Shown: positions 17,293-27,284, counted from the stretch's first letter. The stretch: 64,000 bases of DNA from Microbaculum marinisediminis (GCF_025397915.1 NZ_JALIDZ010000003.1:535002-599001); one strand, 5' to 3'. The notes: generated by a model not told the origin, from the sequence alone. Numbers and translations are program-made.

Positions 17293-18545
17293 CCGCCGCG
17301 CCGGAATTCCTGCCCGACGGGGCGTGGGTCGAGGCGCCGCCGCTGTCGACGGTGCTGGCGGCGCTGAACCGGGGCGATGTCGAAACACGGATCGTCGGCG
17401 GCGCCGTGCGCGACGCGCTGCTGGGCCGGCCGCACGGCGATGTCGACTGCGCCACGACGGCGTCGACGGACGAGATCACGGCGATGGCCGAGGCCGGCGG
17501 CCTCAAGGCGGTGCCCACGGGCGTGGCGCACGGGACGGTCACGGTGATCGCCGACGGGCGCCCGTTCGAGGTGACGACGCTGCGCCACGACGTCGAGACG
17601 CATGGCCGCCACGCCACGGTCGCTTTCGGGGCGGACTGGGACGAGGACGCGCACCGGCGCGATTTCACCATCAACGCGCTCTATGTCGGCCGCGACGGCC
17701 GGCTTTATGACCCGGTCGGCGGCTACGCCGACATCATGGCGCGCCGGGTGCGCTTCATCGGGGGGGCGACCGCGCGCATCCGCGAGGATTTCCTGCGTAT
17801 CCTGCGGTTCTTTCGGTTCCACGCCCAGTTCGCCGACGGCCCGCCCGATCCGGACGGGCTGACGGCGGCCATCCGCGAGCGGCGCGGCCTGCTCGGCCTG
17901 TCGGGCGAACGGCTGCGCCAGGAACTGTTCCGGCTGCTGATCGCCCCCGGGGCGCCGGCGACGGCCGCGATCATGGCCGAGTGCGGAATCCTCGGCATCG
18001 TCACCGGCACGGTTTCCCATGTCCCCGCGTTCGTTCGCGCGGTGGCCAACGAGGCCGCGGCAGGTGAGATCCCGGCAGGCGAACACCCAGATTCGGTCCG
18101 CAGGCTCGCCGCACTCGCGGTGGCCGTTCCCGAGGATGCCGAGCGTTTGGCCGACCGGTTGCGCCTGTCGAACGCCGAACGGCGCCGGCTCGGCCAGGCG
18201 GCGGATGGATGGTGGCATGTTTCGCCCGCTCTGCCGGAGCCGGCGCGCCGGGCGCTGCTCTACCGGCTCGGCGTCGAGGCCTATCGCGACCGCGTCGCGC
18301 TGGCGTTCGCGCGCTCCGGAGCGGCGGTGGACGATGCCGGTTGGCGAAGCCTGATGGCGCTGCCGGAGCGGTGGACAGTCCCGCAGTTCCCGATCAAGGG
18401 CGCCGACCTGATGCGCCTGGGCCTGCCGAGCGGGCCGGCGATCGGACGGCTCCTGTCCCGGCTCGAGGCCGACTGGATCGCCGACGATTTCGCGCTCGAC
18501 CGCGATGCGTTGCTGGCGCGGGCGGCGAAGGGGCGGGAAGACTAG
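17289..18545 (+). CDS. cca: CCA tRNA nucleotidyltransferase
   Basis: Adds or repairs the CCA end of tRNAs. The class II polymerase-fold N-terminal domain has GGAVRDALLG (residues about 37-46) and the catalytic Asp pair in DVDCATTA. It is followed by RRDFTINAL, the neck region IREDFLRILRFFRFHAQF and a helical C-terminal half. The length (418 residues) fits alphaproteobacterial CCA enzymes. The start is a TTG at 17289 that overlaps the DUF6111 stop. The 3' end overlaps the convergent GGDEF/EAL gene by four bases. It could act instead as a poly(A) polymerase, but the compact form favours CCA addition. Confidence 0.93.
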   Translation: MTAAPEFLPDGAWVEAPPLSTVLAALNRGDVETRIVGGAVRDALLGRPHGDVDCATTASTDEITAMAEAGGLKAVPTGVAHGTVTVIADGRPFEVTTLRHDVETHGRHATVAFGADWDEDAHRRDFTINALYVGRDGRLYDPVGGYADIMARRVRFIGGATARIREDFLRILRFFRFHAQFADGPPDPDGLTAAIRERRGLLGLSGERLRQELFRLLIAPGAPATAAIMAECGILGIVTGTVSHVPAFVRAVANEAAAGEIPAGEHPDSVRRLAALAVAVPEDAERLADRLRLSNAERRRLGQAADGWWHVSPALPEPARRALLYRLGVEAYRDRVALAFARSGAAVDDAGWRSLMALPERWTVPQFPIKGADLMRLGLPSGPAIGRLLSRLEADWIADDFALDRDALLARAAKGRED

Positions 18546-20500
18546 GCGGACGCCCGGTCCAGGTCCTGCAGCCGGCGGACGACCTCGGGGATCGGGAAGC
18601 CGACGGTTTCCCGGGGGCGGCCGAACAGATAGCCCTGAACCCGGTGACAGCCGATGGCGCGCAATTGCGCGACCTGATCGTGCGTTTCGACCCCCTCGGC
18701 GATGATCTCCAGATCGAGCGCCTTGCCGAGGCCGACGATCGCCTGGACGATCGCCGACGTGTTCCGGTCCGCGGTCAATCGCTGGACGAAGGAGCGATCG
18801 ATCTTGATCTTGTCGATCGGGAAGCGCGACAGGTAGCTCAGGCTCGAGTAGCCGGTGCCGAAATCGTCGAGCGCGATCGAGACGCCGATGCCGCGCAGCC
18901 GGTTCAGCGCGGACCGGGCGGTCTCGGTGTTCCTGAGCAGGGCGGTTTCCGTGATCTCGATCTCCAGCCGGTCCGGCGGCAGCGTCGTCCAGCGCAGGAC
19001 CCGTTCGATCATGTCGGCGACATCGCCGGTGCGGAACTGGGCGGCCGACAGGTTGACCGCCAGCTTCACGGGCTCCGGCCATTCCGTCGCCGCCCGGCAG
19101 GCTTTCGTCAAAATCCATTCCGACAGGGGGGCGATCAGGCCGCACGCTTCGGCGGCGGGAATAAACACCTCCGGCGAGACGGGGCCCAGCGCCGGACTGG
19201 TCCAGCGGGCAAGGGCTTCGTAACCGGTCAGCGAGCCGGTCCTCAGGTCGAACTGCGGTTGGTAGTAGACCTTGAACCGGTCGGTTCCCAGGTCGCGCCG
19301 CAATTCGTCCTCCGTCTGCCGACGGCGGCGGAACTCCCGGTCCATGTCGGCGGTGAAGAAGCGGATCGTGTTGCGTCCCTCCGACTTGGCCCGGTACAGG
19401 GCGACGTCGGCGTTCTTGATGAGCGTATCCACGTCGTTGCCATCGGCGGGGGCGATGGAGATGCCGAGACTGATCGAGCACACGAGCTCCTGGCCGTCGA
19501 TCTCGTTGACGATCGACGTGTTGCGCAGCATGCGCTGCGCGGTGCCGCGCAGGGCCGCGGTGTCGCTGATCCCTTCGATCAGCACGGCGAACTCGTCTCC
19601 CGACAGTCGTGCGACGGTGGAGGAGGGGCCGGACATGGCGAGGATGCGCTCGGCCGTCGTCTTGAGGATCCGATCGCCGATCGGATGGCCGAGCGTGTCG
19701 TTGATATCCTTGAAGTTGTCGACGTCGATACAGATCACCGCGACGCTGGTGCCGTCGCGCCTGGCGGTTTCGAGCGCCCGGTTCAGGCGTTGCTTGAACT
19801 GGGCCCGGTTCGGAAGACCGGTCAGGACATCGTGCATCGCCAGGAACCGGGCCTCGTCCTCGGCGAACCGACGCTCCCTGATGAAGCGCCAGAACACGAA
19901 ACTCATGATCGAGAGGCCGAGTACGCCCAGGATCACGTAAACGATCCGGCGCGACCACACCGTGCTCTGCAGCAACCGTGCGTCGCGCGTCTGGTCGATA
20001 TCCATGCGGATCACCCCGGCCAGCTGTCCCACCGACATCACCGGGACGTAGAACACGGTCCGGAACGCTTTGGACCGGTCCGGGTCGACGCGCAGATACT
20101 GCAGCGTCCCGGATCGGACGGCCCGTTCGAAGGCTCCGTGGTCGGACGCCGACAGGAAGTCGAAGGCTTTTCTTTGCGGCGGCGACGGAACGGCTATGTC
20201 GCCGTCCGGGGCGAGAACCAGCACCGATCGCAGGTCGGCATGCAGGGTATTGGCGCCGGGAATCGCGATCGTGCGCGGGTTTGAAGGGTGATGATCGGCA
20301 TACTTGAACGTGAGGTCCGGGCCGAGGTGGTTCTCGATGTAATTCTGGATCGCTTCAACAACAGTATCCGCTTCCAGCCGTAATGTTCTCAAGTCTATAA
20401 ATTTGCCGACTATATATCCAGTGACATAGAGAACGATCACCAGTCCGCATAAGGCGGGAAGTACCATCAGGTCTCCCCGTTTGTCTCGGATCAGCATCAT
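18542..20500 (-). CDS. Membrane GGDEF/EAL cyclic-di-GMP protein
   Basis: Protein of 652 residues. Two transmembrane segments (about 11-31 and 186-206) bracket a periplasmic sensor region. The GGDEF domain follows, with active-site sequence SGDEF (300-304), a variant known in some active cyclases. The EAL domain has YEALARW, and DDFGTGYSSLSYL carries the metal-binding DD pair, so phosphodiesterase activity is likely. Whether it makes, degrades or does both with cyclic-di-GMP cannot be settled from sequence. There are two consecutive Met codons at the start. The gene stands alone and its 3' end overlaps cca. Confidence 0.92.
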   Translation of the reverse strand: MMLIRDKRGDLMVLPALCGLVIVLYVTGYIVGKFIDLRTLRLEADTVVEAIQNYIENHLGPDLTFKYADHHPSNPRTIAIPGANTLHADLRSVLVLAPDGDIAVPSPPQRKAFDFLSASDHGAFERAVRSGTLQYLRVDPDRSKAFRTVFYVPVMSVGQLAGVIRMDIDQTRDARLLQSTVWSRRIVYVILGVLGLSIMSFVFWRFIRERRFAEDEARFLAMHDVLTGLPNRAQFKQRLNRALETARRDGTSVAVICIDVDNFKDINDTLGHPIGDRILKTTAERILAMSGPSSTVARLSGDEFAVLIEGISDTAALRGTAQRMLRNTSIVNEIDGQELVCSISLGISIAPADGNDVDTLIKNADVALYRAKSEGRNTIRFFTADMDREFRRRRQTEDELRRDLGTDRFKVYYQPQFDLRTGSLTGYEALARWTSPALGPVSPEVFIPAAEACGLIAPLSEWILTKACRAATEWPEPVKLAVNLSAAQFRTGDVADMIERVLRWTTLPPDRLEIEITETALLRNTETARSALNRLRGIGVSIALDDFGTGYSSLSYLSRFPIDKIKIDRSFVQRLTADRNTSAIVQAIVGLGKALDLEIIAEGVETHDQVAQLRAIGCHRVQGYLFGRPRETVGFPIPEVVRRLQDLDRASA

Positions 20501-20614
20501 TCCCCCAACTAAAAGGCGAGCGTTGCGGGAATAAATCGTAGTGTTGAAGGCTTAATATTCGCGGAAAGTTTTTGATTGACGTTGCGTTAAATTCGCGGCC
20601 GGGCGTCTCCTGCC

Positions 20615-21535
20615 TCAGGGCCATTTTACCACGGGGGGCATCGACGACAGGATCGAAGCGACATTCCCGCCCGTTTTCAGGCCGAAGATCGTGCCCCGGT
20701 CGTAGAGCAGGTTGAATTCGACGTAGCGGCCGCGGCGAACGAGTTGTTCCTCGCGGTCGGCCTCGGTCCAGGGCTCGGCGAAATTGCGGTGCACGAGGTC
20801 CGGGTAGACGCCCAGAAACGCCTCGCCGACGGTGCGCGTGAAGGCGAAATCCGCGTCCCAGTCACCGGTATCGACATAGTCATAGAAGATGCCGCCAATC
20901 CCGCGCGGTTCCTTGCGATGGGCGAGCCAGAAGTAGCGGTCGCACCAGTCCTTGTATTCCTGCCAGTCGCGGCCGGACGACTCGCACGCCTGACGCATGG
21001 CGGCGTGGAAGTCCCGGGAATCGGGATCGTCCTGGGTGCGGCGCCGGTCGAGTACCGGGGTCAGGTCGGCGCCGCCGCCGAACCACGCCCTGGTCGTGAC
21101 CACGAAGCGGGTGTTCATGTGCACGGCGGGCACGTTGGGATTGTGCAGGTGGGCGATGAGCGAGATCCCGCTCGCCCAGAAACGCGGGTCCTCGGCCGCC
21201 CCGGGGATCTGGTCGCGGAATTCCGGGCTGAACTCGCCGTGCACGGTCGAGCAATGGACGCCGACCTTCTCGAAAACCCGGCCGGACATCATCGACATGA
21301 CGCCGCCGCCGCCGTCGGCGCCGGTGTGGTCGGACCGGTTCCACGGTGTGCGGACGAAGCGGCCGGGCGGCCGGTCGGCGTAGGGCATGCCCGAAGGCAG
21401 CGCGTCCTCCAGCGTCTCGAAGGCGGAACAGATGCGGTCGCGCAAGGTCTCGAACCAGGCGCGTGCGGTGTCCTTGCGGTTCGCGAGCGTCGAATCGTCG
21501 GTCGGCATGTCGGTCGTCTCGGTCATGGTCGCCAT
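20615..21535 (-). CDS. hemF: Oxygen-dependent coproporphyrinogen III oxidase
   Basis: Haem-synthesis enzyme converting coproporphyrinogen III to protoporphyrinogen IX using oxygen; 306 residues, a normal length. Family motifs are present: [60 protein letters not shown] and the C-terminal [17 protein letters not shown]. It indicates a cell that can respire aerobically, consistent with petABC nearby. The start ATG at 21535 has no strong ribosome-binding site and the first 15 residues are poorly constrained, so a later start is possible. It is divergent from the ABC exporter gene. Confidence 0.95.
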   Translation of the reverse strand: MATMTETTDMPTDDSTLANRKDTARAWFETLRDRICSAFETLEDALPSGMPYADRPPGRFVRTPWNRSDHTGADGGGGVMSMMSGRVFEKVGVHCSTVHGEFSPEFRDQIPGAAEDPRFWASGISLIAHLHNPNVPAVHMNTRFVVTTRAWFGGGADLTPVLDRRRTQDDPDSRDFHAAMRQACESSGRDWQEYKDWCDRYFWLAHRKEPRGIGGIFYDYVDTGDWDADFAFTRTVGEAFLGVYPDLVHRNFAEPWTEADREEQLVRRGRYVEFNLLYDRGTIFGLKTGGNVASILSSMPPVVKWP

Positions 21536-21862
21536 CTGTCGGTCGCCCTACGCCATCCGTGTCCGTTCGGCAACAGGTGTACACGCGATGCGTTCATCGG
21601 CATTTGGCGGGGTGCAATCCGTTTTCCGCAGGGGTATTAGGACGGCTCGCCCGTTCGCCGACGTGTGTACCAGCATGCGTCGGGACGCACGAGCCGGGCG
21701 GCAAACAGAGCGTTCACAACAGCAATCGGATCCGACAATGCGAATCCTCCTCACACCATCGCATTGACGCACCCTTGCCGAGTTCCCGGGTCATATCCGT
21801 GACCCGCCGGCTCCGCATCCGGTGCGTCCCTTCCCAACGCCGCCGAATGTCCGGAGCCAATC
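21536..21862. other. Intergenic region between hemF and the ABC exporter
   Basis: A 327-bp divergent gap. It must carry promoters for hemF (minus) and the exporter (plus), but I see no confident -35/-10 pair, inverted repeat or small gene in it. Short open frames here lack ribosome-binding sites and coding character. The exporter's own ribosome-binding site (CCGGAG) lies at the right end. Confidence 0.5.
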
Positions 21863-23719
21863 ATGTTTGCCCGTTTCGAATCCATTATCGATCCTCTTGC
21901 CGTCGGCCGTGACAACCGTCCGCCCGACCAGCTTGCCGCGTTCATCTGGTTCTACACCCGTCAGGCGTGGAAAACGCTGGCGGTCCTGATCGTCGTGGCC
22001 GGTGCCGTGGCGCTGGTCGAGGTCAGCCTGTTCGCCTTCGTCGGGCACATCATCGACCTGCTGAAAACCGTGGCGCCGGGAGACCTGTTCGCCGAATACG
22101 GCCCGACGCTTTTGTGGATGGCGGCGGTCGTGGTGCTGGTGCGCCCGCTGGTGTTCGGACTGCACCTGCTGCTCGTGCATCAGGCCGTCGAGCCGCCGCT
22201 GATGAATCTCGTGCGCTGGCAGACGCATCGCTACGTGCTGCGCCAGAGCCTGGGGTTCTTCCAGAACGACTTCGCCGGGCGGCTCGCCAACAAGATCATC
22301 CAGACCGGTCCGGCCCTGCGCCAGGCCGTCGTCAGCCTGATCGACGCGATCTGGTACGTCGTCGTCTACACCGGCAGCGCGCTGGTCCTGTTCGCCGATG
22401 CCGACGTTCGGCTGACGATCCCGCTGGTACTGTGGATCGTTGCCTATGTGCTGGTGCTCGGGACTTTCGTGCCGCGGGTCAAGGACAACGCCACGATCAT
22501 GTCGGAGGCGCGGTCGACGCTGACCGGGCGCATCGTCGACAGCTACACCAACGTGATGACGGTGAAGCTGTTCGCCCACGCCGAGCGGGAGGACGACTAT
22601 GCCCGCGAGGCAATCGTCGACCACACCGCCAAGCACTTCGTGATGATGCGGCAGATCACCGCCATGAACTTCTCGCTGGTGGCGATCAACGGCCTGCTGA
22701 TCGCCGGCACGCTGGGAATGGCGCTTTGGCTGTGGCAGGCGAGCGCGATCACCATCGGCGCCGTCGCGCTGGCGGCAGGCCTCGTCATGCGCATCAACGC
22801 CATGTCCGGCTGGATCATGTGGGTGATGACGGAGATCTTCGAGAACCTCGGGACCGTTGCCGAGGGGATGGAGGCGATCTCCCGGCCCTACACGGTCGTC
22901 GACGGGCCGCAGGCCGACCGCCTGCGTGTCGATCGGGGCGCCATCCGCTTCGAGCAGGTGGCATTCCACTACGGCCGCGACAAGGGCGTCATCGACCGGC
23001 TGTCGCTGGATATCAAGCCGGGAGAACGGGTCGGACTGGTGGGACGGTCGGGCGCCGGCAAGTCCACGCTCGTCAATCTGCTACTGCGGTTCCACGACGT
23101 GGAAGCCGGCCGCATCCTGATCGACGGGCAGGACATCGCCGGCGTTACCCAGGAAAGCCTGCGGGAGGCGATCGGCATGGTGACGCAGGACACGTCGCTG
23201 CTGCACCGCTCGGTGCGCGACAATGTGTGCTACGGGCGGCCGGACGCGGACGACGCCGCGATCTGGTCGGCGCTCCGGCGCGCGCATGCCGATGCGTTCG
23301 TTCCGGACCTGGTCGACCTGAGCGGCCGGCGCGGGCTCGATGCCCATGTCGGCGAACGCGGCGTGAAGCTCTCCGGCGGTCAGCGCCAGCGGATCGCGAT
23401 CGCCCGCGTGCTCCTGAAGGACGCGCCGATCCTGATCCTCGACGAGGCGACCTCCGCCCTCGATTCGGAAATCGAGGCGGCGATCCAGGAGGATCTGGAA
23501 GCCCTGATGGCCGGCAAGACGGTGATCGCCATCGCCCATCGACTGTCGACGATCGCGCGGATGGACCGGCTGGTGGTGATGGAGGCGGGACGGATCGCCG
23601 AAGTCGGCAGCCACGACGAGCTGGTCGCTCGCGACGGGATCTACGCCCGCCTGTGGCGGCGTCAGTCCGGCGGGTTCCTCGGCGAGATCGAGCCGGAGAC
23701 GCTAGCGTCGATTTCCTGA
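21863..23719 (+). CDS. ABC exporter, fused membrane and ATPase domains
   Basis: Half-transporter of 618 residues of the MsbA/ATM1-like type, expected to work as a homodimer in the inner membrane. The first 340 residues contain about six transmembrane helices. The ATPase domain has Walker A GRSGAGKST (about 394-402), the signature LSGGQ (from 503), Walker B ILILDE (Asp at about 527), and the H-loop IAIAHRLSTIARMDR. The start ATG follows CCGGAG at good spacing. The substrate is unknown; lipids, peptides or metal-cofactor precursors are all compatible. The 3' end converges with trmL with one base between the stop codons. Confidence 0.92.
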   Translation: MFARFESIIDPLAVGRDNRPPDQLAAFIWFYTRQAWKTLAVLIVVAGAVALVEVSLFAFVGHIIDLLKTVAPGDLFAEYGPTLLWMAAVVVLVRPLVFGLHLLLVHQAVEPPLMNLVRWQTHRYVLRQSLGFFQNDFAGRLANKIIQTGPALRQAVVSLIDAIWYVVVYTGSALVLFADADVRLTIPLVLWIVAYVLVLGTFVPRVKDNATIMSEARSTLTGRIVDSYTNVMTVKLFAHAEREDDYAREAIVDHTAKHFVMMRQITAMNFSLVAINGLLIAGTLGMALWLWQASAITIGAVALAAGLVMRINAMSGWIMWVMTEIFENLGTVAEGMEAISRPYTVVDGPQADRLRVDRGAIRFEQVAFHYGRDKGVIDRLSLDIKPGERVGLVGRSGAGKSTLVNLLLRFHDVEAGRILIDGQDIAGVTQESLREAIGMVTQDTSLLHRSVRDNVCYGRPDADDAAIWSALRRAHADAFVPDLVDLSGRRGLDAHVGERGVKLSGGQRQRIAIARVLLKDAPILILDEATSALDSEIEAAIQEDLEALMAGKTVIAIAHRLSTIARMDRLVVMEAGRIAEVGSHDELVARDGIYARLWRRQSGGFLGEIEPETLASIS

Positions 23720-23720
23720 T

Positions 23721-24215
23721 CTATGTCGGGCTGATCTGTGCGGGACCGGCGGCCGGGAGGCCGCCGGTCTGGCGCAGCGCCTCGCTCAGGAGAATCGCTC
23801 CGGCGACGGCGACGTTCAGGGACCGCAGGCCGGGGCGCATGGGAATGAACACGCGCGCGTCCGCCGCGGCGTGAACGTCGTCCGGGACGCCTTGCGATTC
23901 CCGCCCGAGCAACACCGTGTCGGCTCTCTGGAAGGCGTAATCGGTATAGGGAACGGCGCCCCTGGTGGTCGCCAGCACCAGACGGCGGCCGTCGCCGCGG
24001 AGCGTTTCCAGGAATGTGTCGAACGAAACGTGCCGGGTGAGGGCGACATGGTCGAGATAATCCATGCCGGCACGGCGAAATGCCCGGTCCGACACGGGAA
24101 ATCCGGCCGGCTCGATGATATCAACCGGCGCGCCGAGGCACGCCCCGAGCCGCAGAACGGTCCCGGTGTTCTGGGGGATGTCGGGCTGATAGAGGGCCAA
24201 TCGGATCACCGGCAC
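23721..24215 (-). CDS. trmL: tRNA (cytidine(34)-2'-O)-methyltransferase
   Basis: SPOUT-fold RNA methyltransferase of 164 residues, the normal length for TrmL, which methylates the wobble ribose of tRNA-Leu. Motifs: ALYQPDIPQNTGTVLRLGA near the N-terminus, LGRESQGVPDDV in the middle, and the knotted cofactor-binding end MRPGLRSLNVAVA. TrmL is single-domain, unlike longer SpoU relatives, which supports the assignment. It converges with the ABC exporter and diverges from petABC across a 192-bp regulatory gap. Confidence 0.92.
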   Translation of the reverse strand: MPVIRLALYQPDIPQNTGTVLRLGACLGAPVDIIEPAGFPVSDRAFRRAGMDYLDHVALTRHVSFDTFLETLRGDGRRLVLATTRGAVPYTDYAFQRADTVLLGRESQGVPDDVHAAADARVFIPMRPGLRSLNVAVAGAILLSEALRQTGGLPAAGPAQISPT

Positions 24216-24301
24216 GCCTCGCTGCTTAGAAATATTCGCGACAATTGGCCACGAACCCCTTTGGTGTGCTGGACAACGCGGATCAAGAGTGCAAAAAGGA
24301 T

Positions 24302-24324
24302 GCCCGCCTGCCAGGTCGGCGGGC
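24302..24324. repeat. Inverted repeat upstream of petA
   Basis: GCCCGCC and GGCGGGC form a 7-bp stem with a 9-base loop in the 192-bp gap between trmL and petA. It sits just before the 18-bp direct repeats at 24333. It could be a trmL-side structure, an operator, or a leader hairpin of the petABC transcript. Confidence 0.4.
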
Positions 24325-24332
24325 GCGTCCTC

Positions 24333-24368
24333 CTATGCTGTTTCGGCAGGCTATGCTGTTATGGCAGG
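24333..24368 (+). repeat. Two 18-bp direct repeats upstream of petA
   Basis: CTATGCTGTTTCGGCAGG (24333-24350) is followed directly by CTATGCTGTTATGGCAGG (24351-24368), differing at two positions. They lie 40-75 bases before the petA start. Adjacent direct repeats are the usual binding pattern of OmpR-type regulators, and an OmpR-type petR-like gene is in this window. A chance micro-duplication is the alternative. Confidence 0.5.
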
Positions 24369-24407
24369 ATGGACGTTCGTCTGTAAAACGACATCGGGGA
24401 ATTGGAC

Positions 24408-24983
24408 GTGGCCCACGCCCATACGGACACGCAAGAGCCCACGCGCAGGGATTTCCTTTACATCGCCACAGGAGCCGTCACCGCAGTCGGTGTCGGTGCC
24501 GCCGTTTGGCCGTTCATCGATCAGATGAATCCGGATGCAAGCGTCCAGGCACTGGCGTCGATCGAGGTCGACATCAGCTCGGTGGAAGTGGGGCAGAGCC
24601 TCACGGTGATGTGGCGTGGCAAGCCGGTTTTCATCCGGCATCGCACGGACACGGAGATCGAGGAGGCCGACGCCGTCGCGTTGGACGAGTTGCCCGATCC
24701 CCTGGCTCGCAACGCCAACCTGCCGGCCGACGATCCGGCGAGCGACGCCAACCGGGCGCACGGCCAGGGCGATTCCCGCCCCGAGTGGCTGCTGATGGTC
24801 GGCATCTGCACCCATCTGGGCTGTGTCCCGCTGGGCGAGCAGGGCGACTACGACGGGTGGTTCTGCCCGTGCCACGGCTCGCACTACGATACGGCCGGGC
24901 GCATCCGCAAAGGGCCGGCACCGCGAAACCTCGACATTCCGGTGTATGAATTCGTGTCCGACACGCGGATCCGCGTCGGCTAA
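24408..24983 (+). CDS. petA: Ubiquinol-cytochrome c reductase iron-sulfur subunit (Rieske)
   Basis: Rieske subunit of the cytochrome bc1 complex, 191 residues. It accepts an electron from ubiquinol and passes it to cytochrome c1. It begins with a twin-arginine signal ([12 protein letters not shown]) that also serves as the membrane anchor. The [2Fe-2S] ligands lie in CTHLGC and CPCHGS. I chose the GTG at 24408, six bases after the TTG, because GGGGA then sits at proper spacing. It is the first gene of petABC, with 27 bases to petB. Confidence 0.96.
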   Translation: MAHAHTDTQEPTRRDFLYIATGAVTAVGVGAAVWPFIDQMNPDASVQALASIEVDISSVEVGQSLTVMWRGKPVFIRHRTDTEIEEADAVALDELPDPLARNANLPADDPASDANRAHGQGDSRPEWLLMVGICTHLGCVPLGEQGDYDGWFCPCHGSHYDTAGRIRKGPAPRNLDIPVYEFVSDTRIRVG

Positions 24984-25010
24984 GCAAACCGGGGGCTGAA
25001 GCAGAATCTC

Positions 25011-26291
25011 ATGAGCGGGCACTCGACTGTTCACTACAAGAACCCTGTGGTGCGTTGGATCGACACGCGGTTGCCGATCATCAGCACCATGCAAGTCAAC
25101 GCGATGGATTTTCCCACGCCGAAGAACCTGAATTACTTCTGGACCTTCGGTGGGATCCTGACGCTGTTCCTCGCCATCCAGATCGTCACCGGCATCGTGC
25201 TGGCGATGCACTACACGGCGAACGTGGGCCTGGCCTTCAACAGCGTCGAGCACATCATGCGCGACGTGAACTACGGCTGGCTGATCCGCTACATGCATGC
25301 CAACGGCGCGTCGTTCTTCTTCATCGCCGTCTACATCCACATCTTCCGCGGACTCTACTACGGCTCCTACAAGGCGCCGCGCGAGCTCCTGTGGATGATC
25401 GGCGTGGTGATCCTGCTGATCATGATGGCCACAGCCTTCATGGGCTACGTGCTGCCGTGGGGCCAGATGAGCTTCTGGGGCGCGACCGTCATCACCAACC
25501 TGTTCAGCGCCATCCCGCTGGTCGGCCCGACGATCGTCGAGTGGCTGTGGGGCGGCTTCGCGGTCGGCAACCCGACCCTGAACCGGTTCTTCAGCCTGCA
25601 TTACCTGCTGCCGTTCGTGCTGGCCGCCGTCGTGTTCCTGCACATCTGGGCGCTGCACGTGCCGGGCAACAACAACCCGACGGGCGTCGAGGTGAAGTCG
25701 CCGAAGGACACGGTGCCGTTCCATCCCTACTACACGGTGAAGGACGGCTTCGCGATCGCGGTGTTCCTGATCTTCTTCGCGGCCTTCGTGTTCTACATGC
25801 CGAACTATCTCGGCCACACCGACAACTACATCCCGGCGGATCCGCTGGTGACGCCTCCGCACATCGTGCCTGAATGGTACTTCCTGCCGTTCTACGCGAT
25901 CCTGCGGGCCATCCCCGACAAGCTCGGCGGCGTCATCGCCATGTTCGCCTCGATCGGCGTGCTGTTCATCCTGCCGTGGCTCGACACCTCGCGGGTCAAG
26001 TCGGCGAGCTTCCGGCCGCTGTACCGGCAGTTCTTCTGGATCCTCGTCCTGGTGTGCATCGGTCTGGGCTATCTCGGCGCCAAGCCGCCGGAGGGCGTGT
26101 ACGTGATCGCGTCGCGCATCCTGACGGCCTACTACTTCCTGCACTTCCTGGTCATCCTGCCGCTGCTCGGCATCTTCGAGCGGACGAAGCCGCTGCCCGC
26201 ATCGATCTCGGAATCGGTCCTGGCCAAGTCCGGAGGCGGCGGCGCGACCGCGGCGGCCGGCGCGGCCTCGGCACCGGAAAGCAGAGGCTGA
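25011..26291 (+). CDS. petB: Cytochrome b of the bc1 complex
   Basis: Integral membrane subunit, 426 residues, holding haems bL and bH and the quinone sites. Haem-ligand histidines are paired in the second and fourth helices (YMHANGAS with VYIHIFRG, and FSLHYLLPF with VFLHIWALH). The quinol-oxidation motif PEWY is present ([11 protein letters not shown]). About eight hydrophobic helices are visible. The C-terminus ends in a Gly/Ala-rich tail after the last helix. It lies between petA and petC in the standard operon order. Confidence 0.97.
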   Translation: MSGHSTVHYKNPVVRWIDTRLPIISTMQVNAMDFPTPKNLNYFWTFGGILTLFLAIQIVTGIVLAMHYTANVGLAFNSVEHIMRDVNYGWLIRYMHANGASFFFIAVYIHIFRGLYYGSYKAPRELLWMIGVVILLIMMATAFMGYVLPWGQMSFWGATVITNLFSAIPLVGPTIVEWLWGGFAVGNPTLNRFFSLHYLLPFVLAAVVFLHIWALHVPGNNNPTGVEVKSPKDTVPFHPYYTVKDGFAIAVFLIFFAAFVFYMPNYLGHTDNYIPADPLVTPPHIVPEWYFLPFYAILRAIPDKLGGVIAMFASIGVLFILPWLDTSRVKSASFRPLYRQFFWILVLVCIGLGYLGAKPPEGVYVIASRILTAYYFLHFLVILPLLGIFERTKPLPASISESVLAKSGGGGATAAAGAASAPESRG

Positions 26292-26307
26292 GGTCGGGGG
26301 AATGACG

Positions 26308-27123
26308 ATGACGCCTTTCATGAACAAAGCCATGACCCTTACCCGTATCGCACCGATCGCGCTCGCCGCGGCCATCTCGACGGGGCTCTCCGCCCCGGCC
26401 GGGGCGGCGGAAACCGGCGGGCCGGCGCTGAAGAATGTCGAGTTCTCGTTCGAAGGGCCGTTCGGCACGTTCGACCGGGGCCAGCTCCAGCGCGGCTACA
26501 AGGTCTATGTCGAGGTCTGCGCGAGCTGTCACTCGATGAACCTTCTGTCCTTCCGCAACCTCGCCGAGGACGGCGGGCCGGGCTTCACCCGGGAACAGGT
26601 CGCCGTGCTCGCCGCGGAGTTCCCGCGCGAGGTCGTCGACGGACCGGACGAGGTGGGCGACATGTTCGAGCGGCCGGGCAAGCCGTCGGACCGCTTCCCG
26701 CCGCCGTTCCCGAACGATGCGGCCGCGCGGGCCTCGAACAACGGCGCCATGCCGCCGGATTTCTCGGTGCTGGCCAAGGCGCGCGCAGGCGGGCCGGACT
26801 TCATCTATTCGCTGCTGACCGGCTACGAGGATCCGCCCGCGCAGATGGAGCTGCGCGCCGGGTCCTACTACAACCCGTATTTCCCGGGTGGGCAGCTCTC
26901 GATGGCGCCGCCGCTGATGGATGAACTGGTCGAGTACACCGACGGTTCGCCGATGACGACCGAGCAGTACGCCAAGGACATTTCCGCCTTCCTGATGTGG
27001 ACGGCCGAGCCCAAGATGGAGGAGCGCAAGCGCCTGGGCTTCCAGGTCATGGTGTTCCTGATCGTGCTGTCGGGGCTGCTGTACTTCTCCAAGAAGAAAC
27101 TGTGGCGGGACGTCGAACACTGA
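26308..27123 (+). CDS. petC: Cytochrome c1
   Basis: Periplasmic haem subunit of the bc1 complex anchored by a C-terminal helix. A signal peptide occupies about the first 30 residues (hydrophobic core, then cleavage after PAGA). The haem motif is CASCH. The Met axial ligand is probably in LSMAPPL. The C-terminal anchor is VMVFLIVLSGLLYF followed by basic residues. Two ATGs are six bases apart. I chose the second (26308) because GGGGGA then has normal spacing; the first (26302) would add two residues. A canonical terminator follows. Confidence 0.96.
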   Translation: MTPFMNKAMTLTRIAPIALAAAISTGLSAPAGAAETGGPALKNVEFSFEGPFGTFDRGQLQRGYKVYVEVCASCHSMNLLSFRNLAEDGGPGFTREQVAVLAAEFPREVVDGPDEVGDMFERPGKPSDRFPPPFPNDAAARASNNGAMPPDFSVLAKARAGGPDFIYSLLTGYEDPPAQMELRAGSYYNPYFPGGQLSMAPPLMDELVEYTDGSPMTTEQYAKDISAFLMWTAEPKMEERKRLGFQVMVFLIVLSGLLYFSKKKLWRDVEH

Positions 27124-27150
27124 GTTCGAACCGTCATAGTCCAGATCTAG

Positions 27151-27175
27151 AAGGGGCCGTTCGCGGCCCCTTTTT
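27151..27175 (+). terminator. Rho-independent terminator of petABC
   Basis: A 9-bp stem, AAGGGGCCG / CGGCCCCTT, closed by a TTCG tetraloop and running into five T residues (27171-27175). It begins 28 bases after the petC stop. The sequence is textbook intrinsic-terminator form and marks the end of the petABC transcript. Confidence 0.95.
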
Positions 27176-27284
27176 CGTTTCTCGGTAGCCGTCGACGTGT
27201 CGCTCTTCCCCGCGCACTCCCGCCAGGGCGGGAAAAGGCGGAGAATGGGGGATACACCCGGATGACGGAGCCCGAATCTGCCAG

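Noticed and set aside
21548..21772. Short open frame in the hemF-ABC exporter gap
   Set aside because: No ribosome-binding site, no coding-like composition, and Cys/Arg-rich product without family.
24351..26468. Minus-strand open frame of 705 codons opposite petAB
   Set aside because: petA and petB are certain; this frame is rich in Arg/His/Gln runs with no motifs.
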